Position numbers and translations under genes: made by a program. Below are positions 51,356-63,582 of a DNA stretch of 64,000 bases, in pieces. This DNA is from Hirudo medicinalis (taxonomy: Eukaryota > Annelida > Clitellata > Hirudinida > Hirudinidae), in the NCBI GenBank assembly GCA_011800805.1, contig MPNW01000009.1, forward strand, positions 139,004-203,003. The letters run 5' to 3'. Under the pieces are notes generated by a model that did no database searches, was not told the origin of the DNA, and saw nothing but the letters and a program-made list of their open reading frames with translations. Position 1 is the stretch's first letter. Each line of letters starts with the position of its first letter.

Positions 51356-54300
51356 TCAAACAGTTCTTTGGAGGAAACACTCCAATTCATCTGCAGATCT
51401 TCTGAGGAAGCTTGCAGAATCTCGATATCCCGCGATTAGTTGAGGCAGGCTGAGGATTTGTCTCAGGTTGGAGAGTTTTGGAAAGCTGAGGCCCGAGGTG
51501 TCCCTCTGTGAGATTTGAAGGTGGCTGCTTTCTGTAAGCACGTTTAATTGCCTGATAAGTGCGTTATACAACCACATATAAAATTGAAAACTATTTCTGT
51601 AAAGTACGCGGTTTAGAACATAACCTCAACATCGATTATATAAAATCGTATCAATAAATACTTCTCCAAAAAAATCAATCAATACGAGCAACAAATCATA
51701 TTTTGTAAAGACCTAACAGACACGATTAGCCAGTAGAGATACTCCACAGTTACAAATCCAACCTTCAAAGTGATATGTTCTGAACATGTTTCTGTGGAAA
51801 TTGTCGTTTGAAAGAAGTTCTGGAATGAGGTTGAATTTGTTGGTTCCTGCTGATGAAAAGGATGATGATTTGTATGTGGATGCACAGAAGTTTTGAAAGA
51901 AGAAGTTGGAGATGAACGGAGAACTGAGGTATCGAGAGGAGAAGAAGGGGAAGAGCTGTTTTCCTGGGGTGTTGTGTGCAACTATTTCCAAGGAGCGTTC
52001 ACTGAGTTGTCGGTCCATTGGCATATCGTCTCCATTCAGAGGGGCCTGTTTTAAACAAGAAGCATTTCAGGGTAAAATATGTCGCTGTTCATCGAAAGTC
52101 GTGCTTCTTATTACCGGGTTTTCTGTCAAAATCCCTCCGAAGTCGTGGTGGAAGGGACTTGTAGGTGCCTCTTTCTTCGGCTGATTGAATTTAAAAAAAA
52201 TTCACTTTTTGAATTATAAGAAGTAAACCCACAGTAATTTGTTTCAAACTATTTCAACAGGTGATTAGACGAAAGTAGTTTAAATTAATTTGTAATAATA
52301 ATATTGATAATTAGTTAACCTTACGTAAGATCAATGAAAGATTGAAAGTAGACACCAGGCGTTTATTTATAAGAATTGAAGACACTTTCAACACAAAAAT
52401 TAATAAATGCGCGAATTATTTGAAAACAAAACGATGCAAAAGGAAAAATATTGAATAATCTTGTACGCCTGATGAACCTGCGTGATGTTTTGTTTTGAAG
52501 TTGAAAGATCGAGTGGGAGGTTTGAATGTGCTCGCTCATCGGCACAACTTGTTCTCAGTTCAATGTGGCCTGCGAAAGATGACAACTGGTTATTTGTTTT
52601 TAATGTTATTTATTTCTTTATTTCGTTATTTCATTATTTGTTTATATGTTTGTAAAAGTTTGAAAAATATTTTACTATTAACAGAGAATTCATATCAATT
52701 TTGCTTATGACTGATGACTTCTACGCTCCACGACTTTGCAATGAAGGTAGATTGGAAGAGTTTTAAGAATATTTTCTATTTTTATTCTGTTCTTTTAATT
52801 TTAATTCTTATTCACGAATTTTAATCAAGAAAGAAAAGTGAACCTTTAAAACACACAAGCTTTTATGTGATCACATGATTACAGTTTATTTTAAATGTTG
52901 ACCTAATATGTTTGGAGACCGCCTACGATAACTTAACCATGACCATCGTCAACAATACCATCATTATTAAAATTACCTGGAATTATTAATAATAATTGTA
53001 ATAGTAATAATAATAATAATAATAATAACAGCAATAATAATAATCATCATCATCATCATAAACGCGACGTCTTCACCTGGGTGGTCCACTTCTTGCGATG
53101 AAGATGTAAGTCCTGCGCCGTTCTGCATCCAAGTCCTCTTTGAATTGTAATTGGTAGTCACGTGATCAGACTCCACCTTAAATTTCTGAATTGAGCGATA
53201 AAACGTTTAAAAACAATCAGGACATTTGAGGAAACATTTCAAAGGGAATCTTCGGCTCTGCTATCTTCGTCGTCGTCGTCGTCATCATCATCACCACCAT
53301 CATCATCAGTATCATCAGCAACAGCTCCAACATGAGAACATTTAAAATTCAAAAGCAAATTTACATTTAAATAGAACTTTACGACACAGATTCATTCACA
53401 AATTAGTTTTGACAAAAAAATAAAAAGAAATAAAATGTCCACTATAAAGCACCTTGTGAGCGAAATAGTTGCCAATGTTCGACTTATCGTAATCGTCTGT
53501 TGGTTGATCCGCTGATGGGGGTTCGAATCCTGCTTTGAGTCTCTTGAGACTTCTGCGGTACTTGGACTGTCCTTGATCGTGAGCTTCCATCTTGGAGTGC
53601 TTGATTGGAGAGCTTTGACCGAGTAATTTCTGTTCCACGTTCTCAATGCTGAAGTGCATCCTCTTCTGGCAGTCTGCGCAAGACATGAGGAACTTCGTAA
53701 CCGCTTCACGAGGTAGGAAAGCATATGTTTCCGCAATCTGTAATCACAAGTCATCGACACAAATAATTGTTTACGTTAAGTAACAAGATAACGACCAAGT
53801 GAAATGTTGATCATTAAGTTATTACAAGTTATTGACAAGCCAGTTGTTGTAGAATGTCCGTCGTCGCAATAAAGTTCAAGGTCGTCCACTTACAGCTCTA
53901 TAGGTCCTTTTCTGTCCTGCATGTTTCCCGCCTCTTCCATCCATTTCCACGTGAACGTTGTAAATGATTTGGAAGAAATCCTCAACAACAGCAACTCTCT
54001 TGAGGCTTCTCTCACCAAGTTCCAGGCAGCAGGAGTTCTGAAAAATGTGGAAATGATGGTGGATGATGGTGGATAATGGTGGATGATGGTGGATGATGAT
54101 GGATGATGATGGATGATGGTGGATGATGGTGGATGATGGTGGGTGATGGTGGGTGATGGTGGATGATGTTGGATGATGGTGGATGATGGTGGATGATGTT
54201 GGATGATGGTGAGGCGTAGTGAGTATGAAAGGTGATCAGAGATTCATTTGTTCAACAGCGAACACTTCCTTCCACAAATTGTCGTTCACCCGAAGCAAGA

Positions 54301-55840
54301 GAGCCGATAATAACGACAACTAATAATGCTTCCAGTGGGCCCCAAGCAGCATTTTACCTGTGCGAGGACAGGAGCATGAATAATGAGGCCAATATGCAAC
54401 GTTCCACACGGTCATGTCAAGCGCTTTCAAATATTTCCAGGCGAAAAGGATGGAAACAAATGGAGGAGGCAGACTCAGAAATATGGAGCGGGTGAAAGAA
54501 AAATGAAGAGCTGAATAATTCCAGAACATTTTCAAGTTAAATTGAGTAACTTTGTGGAAGTGAAACAAGAGACATTCCTGTCCTGGGGAGTTTGCAGTGT
54601 CGCGTGCTCGCTAATTGAGCTGTCCGGGGGCATGCTGGGGACAAGGAGAGGTGGAAATTTGTGTTTTATGGGGGTATGAGTTTTATGGAGGGGGCATGAT
54701 TATGTGGGGGAACGAGGGGTTTGGAAGGATGAGAAGGCGAGGGAAATAGTAATTAGTCATACCCTGGATGGTGAAATGTTCAGAGGAAGAATTTCACCCG
54801 TTTATGGTTAACAAGGATAATGCGATTCCGTTCCCATTTAATTGCATCTAAAGTTTGACAATTTCATCTTTCATTGCTTTTGAAACGTCATCATTGATTG
54901 GAATTCATTTGTTGCTGCTTCTCGATTCAGCCATTTCTTCCATCAACCACAACAACACGAGCTCGATTGCAGTGGAGAGAATTGGTTAAACAATTTATTT
55001 ATTTAATTGTTTTTCTACAATTTCATAAAAATTCAATTTGTAAGAAATATTATTCTATCTCGAGTTGTAAATACTTCAACCTTCATACTTCAACTTGAAA
55101 CTTCACGAGAATTATTGTCGTTGTAAATGTTATTGTTGTTGAAAGTTGTGAATATCCGAATTGAAGGTTGCAGTGCAAAACTTTCGCCACGAAAATGTGG
55201 AAGCACTTGCCATCAACGGTGAACCTCCAGCCTTCGAGTTTCTCAAACAAAGTCGGAGTCTTGCACGGATTTTAATCAGCGTTTTCTGAGAAGGAAATAA
55301 AGTGACTCTTAAGGATGTCGGTGGGAAGGAGAAGAGGATGAAATAAGAAGGAAGGAAGATCAGGAATGGAGCGAGCGGATCCAACTCTATCTCACCATGG
55401 AGATCATCCAACTCATCCCCTTTGGAAGGCTTCACTCCGCCATTTCTTCGCCTATCTGCTCCTGTTTTTGTTTTATTCAGGAAACCTATTCTTTGTTTCG
55501 CTCATCATCGCTCACAGCTGGAGTCAATCCGGATTGGAGTCATCAAAGTGGAAATGATGAGAAGGACTCCGCGCCTGGCACCACTCCAATCACTGAACAA
55601 GCACGGAGCGCACGGGGCGCATGATTTGTTCAAAAATAAGTTTAAATCTCACGTAAGCCAAGCTCGGATTATTCCTGCACAAAGCTTGTGTCTCCAAAAA
55701 AATCTGATCGTTCAGTTCAAGAAGTTCTAATGACACTGACGTCATTTTAAGGCAGAATTTTATTTTAATGATTGCACTGACGCACATCCCTAAAACCATC
55801 ACAATTTGCGTGACTCAAGCGCATTCGATGATAGCATCAT

Positions 55841-55872
<32 letters not shown>

Positions 55873-57084
55873 TCACCACCACCATCATCATCATCATCAC
55901 CATCATCATCACAACCTCATTAACATTAAAGTTGAATTTTATGTTGTGGGTTATTAAATTTTAAATATTTAAATAAATTATTTCCCCCGAAGAATCTGTC
56001 ATCATCATCATCATCATCATCATCTGTCACCACGAGGCTCTTACAGGACCTTTAATGTCACGAGGTCTCTAATGCTGCCCCAGGTCACGTGTTCCTTTTA
56101 GTCTCCATGGTAACGACTATAAACGAATGGTTCTCGTTTCGCTCATCAACTGGCAACCGAGCCTTTTGCTTGGAAGGTGGAAATGAACAAAGTTTTATTG
56201 ATGCCTTAGCTGCTTATATGAACTCGTAGCTGCTTATTTGAACCTTCAGCGTGTCAACTTGTAGTGGCTCAGAAACTGTTCGTGGGGGTGGAGGAGATGC
56301 TCAAGTTAGGTGAGAAGGAGTTCAGGGGTTGATTGAATGTTAATGTTAATTCATGTTAATTAAATGAGTACGTCATTTTATATTATTGTTTATGTATTGT
56401 TTGAAAATAAAGTCCAAATGGAGGGGCTTAAATGGAAACAAAGCCAGAAAATTTAAATTGGATGTAGAAATTAACGACAACTAATAACAATGTTGCTATG
56501 GTGTTTGTTATTGCGGTGCTTGGTTGAATAAAATTGCTCAAAAAAAAAAGAACAAAAACAATTAAAACCTCAATTTAAAATTTATTTAAAATCTCACAAT
56601 TAAGAAGGGAACCAACTTTAGCGGGTATGTAAAGAACCTCTCTGTCTTTATCGTTAAATTCTTGGGATCCTCTGCCGAGCCTGAACCCTTTGGCTTTAAC
56701 CCAAAACCTGAGCTTTGAGTTCTCAGTGATTGCATTCTCGACGCCCTTGAGAATATTGATGACCTTGCGGTATTTGCTTCTCGTGACAGTCTTAGTCTTT
56801 CCAGTTTCTCCATAATTCTTGAGCGCCCAAGCCTGGAACTTGGAAAACAACTGTTGCTGGTGAGCAGATTCCGATACGACTGGACATCGTTCAGGTGAAT
56901 CGATTAGTTCACCTGGCGATGGAGGGTTAGTGAAAAGATGTTTCAAATCAACGGAGCTGGAAACGATGGATCCCTGGGTGTCCGAAGTCGATGAAGCTTC
57001 GTGGAATTTGTTTTCAGATGTTTCTTTTCCATCCCGTTCCACGCATTCAAGATCAACTTCATCGCTCGTACAAACCTCATCCAT
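51356..57084 (-). CDS. NOL4: NOL4/NOL4L-family nuclear protein
   Basis: Eight exons join in phase to 540 residues: 56617-57084, 53894-54037, 53453-53737, 53077-53185, 52478-52569, 52115-52180, 51763-52045 and 51356-51531. The start ATG at 57084 opens MDEVCTSDEVDLEC. Exon 1 carries the conserved N-terminal block (FSKFQAWALKNYGETGKTKT, then KLRFWVKAKGFRL and LYIPAK). Exon 2 has KRVAVVEDFFQIIYNVHVEM and KHAGQKRTYRA. Exon 3 has ETYAFLPREAVTKFLMSCAD and CQKRMHF. The last exon ends LIAGYRDSASFLRRSADELE, matching the family C-terminus. NOL4 proteins are nuclear/nucleolar, mostly neural in vertebrates, and of unclear molecular function. Donors after exon 1 (GTTGGT) and exons 5 and 7 are weak but the only ones in phase. 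A basic region I recall from vertebrate NOL4 is not found. NOL4 and NOL4L cannot be separated here. Confidence 0.92.
52986..53062. repeat. (AAT)n and (CAT)n microsatellite in a NOL4 intron
   Basis: AAT-type units followed by CAT units, about 15 bp downstream (in transcript sense) of the donor of the 53077-53185 exon. Confidence 0.85.
53266..53312. repeat. CGT/CAT/CAC trinucleotide repeat in a NOL4 intron
   Basis: Short compound trinucleotide array between the third and fourth NOL4 exons. Confidence 0.8.
54056..54215. repeat. 10-bp GATGATGGTG minisatellite beside a NOL4 splice acceptor
   Basis: About sixteen imperfect copies of a 10-bp unit. In transcript sense the array (CCATCATCCA type) ends some 18 bases before the acceptor at 54038-54039, so it occupies the place where branch point and upstream pyrimidine tract normally lie. 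Confidence 0.9.
55832..56024. repeat. CAT/CAC microsatellites in the first NOL4 intron
   Basis: Two arrays (about 55832-55913 and 56000-56024) of CAT and CAC units separated by AT-rich sequence. Confidence 0.85.
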
Positions 57085-60000
57085 GACCAGGTAGTAAAAG
57101 GTAACAATCACAGTTAAACTTTTCAGTAACTCATCGGCAGACCGCGTGTTATCATTGTTTTTAGGCGTAGCACGAAATCTCTAAGCATCTTGTATTTGTA
57201 CGTGGTCCTGCGCTGTGTCGGTCATCCGCTTCTCAGCTTCTCAGGTAAGCAAAGATTTGCATGTCACGTGTGCTGTGCACGTGGGTGATTCACAACCTCG
57301 CAGATCGAGTTCTGTCCACGTTAAGACGGGAAAAAAAAGTCAGGAAAATGCAGAAAACATTTACGAGGTCCAAATGCAAATCTTTCTGTGGCTCAGTAAG
57401 GTGTTCGAGTGAGAATTAAACAAATAGAATGCTGTACGATGGACCAGTAGTTTAAGAGAAGTAATGTGCAGTGATAGTTAGACATTCGTCACATGCGACA
57501 AGGAGACTTCCTTTGTCCTGCGAAGGTGCGCACAATACACGTGTCCGAGTGGACACAAGAACATTCCAAGGAACAGGTTTCGTCCAGCAAACTTCCGCAC
57601 GTTCGTCTCCATGGAAACGGACTCTACTCTGCGTGCGTGCGGAAGACAGGACGGTGTAATTACTTTCCATTTCTGTCCATTACGTGAGCAGCAATTTGTC
57701 AAAGCACGCAGAACACTCCTTAAGCTTTCCTCTTTGTCTGCGCTTCGGAGTTGTAGAATGTGCGGCGCCTCCCTCATTAATTGTGCGCTGAGGTTTTTGT
57801 CTCCTTCGAGTTTGTGGAAATTATCGTTGGAGCTAAAACGTTTACTTCGATCAAAAAGTTTACGATTTCATTTTATTTTCTTCCAAATCATTTACATCCA
57901 TCGAAAATAGGCGGAATAACTTTCCGTTAGGAAAGATTTTAATTGGCCGGCAAAGGCAGCATCGAACAAGTTATCCCTGCTCCTCTTGCATCGTCCTGCT
58001 TCTTTGTTCTCCTGTACACCTGTTGTCACTCCGGTTCGATTCCTCGCTCGAACCAACTCCTCCTGAAATATCGGAAGAATCATCCCGAGACGTTGAAAGT
58101 GACAATATGTTGTCATGGAAACCTGTAGACAGTCGACCAGCAGACCAACATCCCGACTGTCAGTAAGCAAATTACACGGTGCATTTGAGCCAAGCCTCCC
58201 ATCAGCTCCCATTTCCGTCTTCTTCTTCCGCCTCCTCCTCTTCCATGCACTTTCCATTCAAGCATTTTTGCGTCTCAAACTTGGAAAGGTTTTCTCTTCG
58301 TTTCTTCCGTGGAAAGCGTCCAGCGGAGGGGAGCAGTTGTGCAGGTGAATATGTCTGGAATCGATAAATGGCGGGAGAGCATTACCTTCGCTTGAGAGGA
58401 CACCTTTCCTTCTCCGTCCGACCCCAGGAGCTCGGAGTTGTTTGAGCCACCGACGTTAATTACTCCATTCAAGGAGGCTTATTATTTATTTGCTTATTAC
58501 AGATCTCGGTGTTGATGTTCCTTAAGCACGTTAAATAGTTGTTGCGTTATGTTATTTAAGATACCAAATTGATGATGATTCAGGTGGGAAAGAATTTCAT
58601 TCCTGAGAAAATGCGACGAAATCGTGTCAACTTGTCTGGCATCCACGTGTCATCGAATGAGAAGTCAACTGAAATCCCTGTGGACGTTAATTAAGGCTTG
58701 CAAGGCTCAGATATATTGGTTATTTTAACGTCAAACCCGGCGCAATTGCAAGAAGGAGAAGATAGATGGATGGATGGATGGGTGGATGAATAGATGGATG
58801 GGTGATTGGTGGATAAATGATGGATTGATGAATGGAAGGATGGAAACAATTCATGAGTTCTTTTTTGCGTCGAGCTGGTAAGACCTGCACTTGATTGATT
58901 CCGGCAGACCATCGTAGCGAATCACCTGCCGCTTCGTAATAACAGACAATGAGCATCCGACGACGCAGGAATGATTACAGTGGCGACAAACGCACAAGGA
59001 ATGAGTGCAGCATCCCTGTGCATGTGCCTCTCCATCTCTTGGAGTGGAATTTGATCCTTTGAAACACGGGCTCCTCTCGCGTCATTTTTGTTTAATTAAA
59101 TTTTTTAAGAGCTGAACCTGATATTTAATGGTGTAGGACTTGGAAACGTTACGTAATACTTCAGTTGAGGTTTTGAGGTTCCCTGCGTGGAGCTATCATC
59201 ATGATTTCAGCCTCGCATCACAATTCACATCAGACATTCAAAGATATTTTATTTGTTCGGCAATTTAAAAGCCTGAGATGCTTCGAAGACTTTCCTGCCA
59301 ATTGTTGTCCTCGGTTGTAATTGCTTCTCATTTATTAACGTTAATTTCCTCGACATACCCAATCTCCATATAAAAATAGGATTATTTCGGCACCTTTACG
59401 TAATAAACACAAATATTAATTGTGTCAAGCTGCAATTAATTTATAAATACGACGAATCAATATTTACAGTCAATTTATCAGCTGGACACTTTTCATTGCG
59501 ATGACATCAGATAAATGAGCGTTTTAATCCCGTTCGTTGAGTTGAACTTCGGAAAGTTTGATTTCTTTCGCTTTCATTCCCGCTTTCGAAGTTTGACGCA
59601 ATCCTGGAAGAGTGGCTTACGACATGTTATTGAATTAAACAGCCAAATGGAAAGACCAAATTACGCCACTTTTGCCTTCAAATTTCCAGAAATTTCCAAC
59701 CGCATCTCGTCACAAAAGAGGAGGAATTTGATGCGGAAATTTTTTTTTTTTAGCTCGGACAAGTATCTAATTGAACAGAAGCGAATATGCCCGCAACACC
59801 CGCTGTGTGGCGTCTCTTCGGCCTCCAGCCAGTACAATCCATTAGCGAATCAAACAAATGCAACTCCGATGCGCTTATTGGCTTAATTCGAACTCAGGAA
59901 CAGATGTGTATGTCCAAACAGGTGGAAGCTTCAACGGGCGAATTTCAGACATGTGACGCATCCGTGACAATCCGACTGATCAACCTCTCTTCGTGGAAGG

Positions 60001-60815
60001 AAATCGTAAAGAACCCAGACGATTGTCGTTAAAACGTGTTAGTTGTGAGTTCTAATTGCAGTCTTTCATTCGGGAAATTCCTAATCGCTCTTCAAACACC
60101 ACTCTGTGAACGTCGAGATATCGCTGCAATTTCAACTGCCGGATTCGTTCAGGAGAGTTTCGACTCTTAAAAATAACGACGTGGGAGTCTAAAATCTCGA
60201 GGAGGACGCTAATGATGACAGGCTGCATGGAACGGTCTGGAAAGGAAAATTGGCTGACAAACCTTACTGGAAAATATCAGCAGGAAGACCCTCAAGAATC
60301 GTCGTTGAGCGGACCTCGGATGAGCTTCTGTTAGCCATGAATCAGTTAATATGTTAGCTTCTATGAACAACGAATCAGCTAATAAGTTAGCTGAATAATT
60401 AGTCAAGTACTGAAACAAGTCGCAGTTAAATAGGAATAATGAAAGCAAGCAACAAGTAATGAGCAAATAACACGAAGCTGCCGATTTTGCGTTTGAGACG
60501 CTTACATTGAATAAACAATGATGAAAGTGCCGAGTATAAAATTAAGATAAAAGAGAGCGTTTCCCTCCTCAAGAATTGTTAACTTTTAAAAGTGAACACG
60601 TTGAATATAATTCAGGGATGGTGAATAATTTGCGACGTGGACCGACATTTTAGGCCCTGAACATCACCTGAGTTTCAGGTGATTAAATGCCTTCGTTGCA
60701 CTGCATTGCAACACTGTTGAACTTCAAACTCAGAGAACTTGAAGCCAACAAATCTTCATTTCGAATGAATCATCTTTGTTTGTATTTTTTATTTCACCAT
60801 AAATTTGACGTAAGC
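57085..60815. promoter_or_regulatory. Upstream region of the NOL4-like gene, no gene recognised
   Basis: 57100-58450 is richer in GC than the rest of the window and open in several frames on both strands at once, which fits low stop-codon density rather than coding; none of these frames resembles a known protein. It is the likely NOL4 promoter region. 58450-60815 is AT-rich, with a GATG array at 58761-58830. No convincing exon was found. Confidence 0.4.
58761..58830. repeat. Imperfect (GATG)n tetranucleotide repeat
   Basis: GATGGATGGATG units with GGTG and AATA variants. Confidence 0.85.
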
Positions 60816-60819
60816 AGTA

Positions 60820-61350
60820 GGCATGTACCGGGTATCCCGTTGGATTCTGTAACCGACCGGATAGAAGCCATCCGGAAATATCTGGTATCCGGTAGCCCAT
60901 TATCGGGCGTCAATAAGCATAATTTTAATTCATCTTACTTAATACATAAATTTAGACAAATTTCTTTGTTTCATTGCAACTCTTCTTTGTTTTATTATCT
61001 GTGTAAATGTGACATCTCTGCGCCTTTACTTTTAAATTAATTTAATCGTGGCTGCTTCTCATGATCGCTTTAGAAGTTTTATTTGGAAGTATCTTTCAGT
61101 ATTTCTGTAACCTGCAGTGCTAGTAATCCTAAGTCAAAAGTGGACGTTGAAATGTAAATGTATTTTGGTGAGCCAACCATACACTGTGAAGATAACCCAC
61201 TGACATGGCGGTGCAAAAATTCATGGTGCTTTTCACTTCTGAGTGAGTTGCAAGTGAGCGACTTTTCAGTACTGCTGGAGATGTACTCTCTGAGATGACA
61301 GGAGAACTCATCATTGCTGCCTGAGAGCCGAGCATCTCATATTTCTTAAA
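60820..61350 (+). mobile_element. Decayed hAT-family transposon remnant
   Basis: Two linked signals. At about 60825-60905 lie TACCGGGTATCC- and CCGGTAGCCC-type palindromic motifs, like the subterminal regions of BED-finger hAT elements. At 61190-61325 the plus strand encodes DNPLTW and FSLLSEL in one frame and SERLFSTAGDVLSEM in another, the hallmark of the hAT C-terminal dimerisation domain. The conserved stretch normally between them is deleted and the frame is shifted. No transposase core remains, so it is dead. Confidence 0.7.
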
Positions 61351-63582
61351 ATAAACGTGCCCTTACTTAATTTTAATTATGTTTGACTCATGACTTAAAG
61401 TGTGATACCTTCTTATAAATTATATGACCTATTTATTTCTTAAAAGAATTTTATTTTTTACCTTTCAGATTGCAAAGGCATTTTACTTTTCTGTTGATAT
61501 TTGATGTGCGTATTTACTTGTTCGGCTCAATAAAAAGAAAGAAGAAATCAACAGGATTCACGACTGAATGTATATTTATAGTAAATGTATAGTAATTTTT
61601 AACTTTATTTCTTATTAATAAAATAAAAATGTGAAGATTCTCTGAGTTTTGTTTGATTTTTAAATAAACGTTTCTAAACACACAGTAGGATAAATCGAGA
61701 AATAATTGTTTTTTTTTTATAAATAAAACCAACTCTTACTCATATTTATAAACAAATACATCCGACTGTTCATCAAGTACAGTAACTTGAGATCCTGTGT
61801 TTGTGTAGAAAGACAAGTTTCTTGTAAAGAGAGTTTAGCAATTTTATGTGTGTGAGCTTATTTAACCTAAGTATTAATTATAGTGTTTACTGATCAAATT
61901 GGATTTGTTACACCCTTACTTAATGTAACTTATTGTAATATTTAATTGGATTACTTTTTATTTTTATTTTATACTATTGTGTTCCATTTCTAGGTCATTC
62001 TTCTTCCATTACATAATTATTAAATCATAAGATGCCAGAGTTCATGCCAAAGAGCAATATAATCCAAGCACGTGCACATGCTACCTACTTCGTGACACCA
62101 CTAAGCCTCGGTGCATACAGCTAGTGAAGAACTCAAAGCAGGAATAAGAGAACTGCTCGAGAATGTTAAAGAAACATTTAAACTTTAAACAATTTAAAAA
62201 TAACTTTATAGGCAGAATATCTTGTGTATGCTGCCATTGCGATCATGTTGTAATGTTTCTCTTCATTTCCTTCGGCATGTCAACCAACATAAGTTCTTCC
62301 TAAGATTGGCTAATTTGAGAGAATCGTTGACAGTCATTTGTTTTTTCAAAGAATTTGATGAATTTGATGAAATATTAATTCTTATTAGGCGATAAATAAA
62401 AGATGGAAAAGCAAAATAAGAAAGTGTATCGGTTGCTTATTGATATCCTCAAAACTCGATGTTTGAACACCTTGCTTCAAACTGATGAAAATATTTGATA
62501 ATGTAAACTCTAATATCTGAAATGAGATAAGAAGGTTAATTCAACCTTATTCACAAATGCGGGAGTTGAGTTTAGTGAGGTTGAATGAGTCGAAAATAGA
62601 ATGATATTCTGAAAGTTGACGATAATGCTATATATGGATAATACGTAATTCCTATAAATGTTATTAGTAAATAATAACATGTGAAACATTGCATCGATGA
62701 AACGTAGGCTTCTGTGCTTGAAGTGCGGAGACTCAGCAGGAGACAAAACTCATGACTTCGTTCAATCTTCCTTCCAAAATCACAAAATTCTCACAGAATT
62801 GGCTGGTACTTGCTACTCTCCCATTTATTTGTCTGGTCGAAGAATGATTTCTGTAGAAAAGTGTAAAGTTCAGAAAAGTCGAAAGCTGAAAACAACTGAA
62901 ATGTTTGAAAACAAACATTATAAAGTGAATAATCACTTTCAAAACAAACTTAATTATATTTTAGCATTCATGAAATATTATTGTAGAAAATATGCATTTG
63001 TTAAATATTGTTATTAAACCATCCAACTATTAAAGATCTTATGGGAAAGTCTCAAAGTACAATCCTGGCCATTGAGTGAGTTACAATAACATACAACTTG
63101 TTAATAACATACAACTTTCTTAGTTAATTAACAAAGTCGACCCTTAACCCTAGACGTGATTGACAAAAGTGAGCATTGATTCAAACCATTCAACATCAAT
63201 ATTACCTGCAGAAATGATTAGTTTCGTAGAATCTTCTATTTTTCGATAATTTATCAATTGCATATTGATAAATTGAATTCAGTTTCAATATATTTTGAGT
63301 TTTTAACCTCTTCGTGCGTCCAAACTTACAATAATGTATAATTTAGCACAACAGCAACAATTCCTACCTCAAGGTAACTAAAGTCGAAAATCCCCCCCCT
63401 CATTTTTTCCGTTCAGGGAGCACTAAAAGTCGGACTTTTGTTTATTTTATTAAAGTCCATTGCTTAACTGAGATGATTTGGACTTGTTAGTTAGTGTTAG
63501 CGATAATAAAATAAAAAATTGTTAGAAGATTAAGTAGTCAGTTTAAAAGAATGTTAGATTAAAATAATGCATATTTAATTAA
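61351..63582. other. AT-rich region, no gene recognised
   Basis: The longest frame (62697-63017, plus) contains CLKCGD near its start, but no conserved family, splice structure or codon signal that I can identify. Other frames are AT-rich noise. Confidence 0.4.

Noticed and set aside
53515..53530. GGTTCGAATCC, a perfect tRNA B box
   Set aside because: It lies inside a NOL4 coding exon (reads AGFEP on the minus strand), with no A box or cloverleaf around it.
57452..58367. Cluster of overlapping ORFs on both strands
   Set aside because: Low stop density in a GC-richer stretch; none resembles a known protein or has consistent splice signals.
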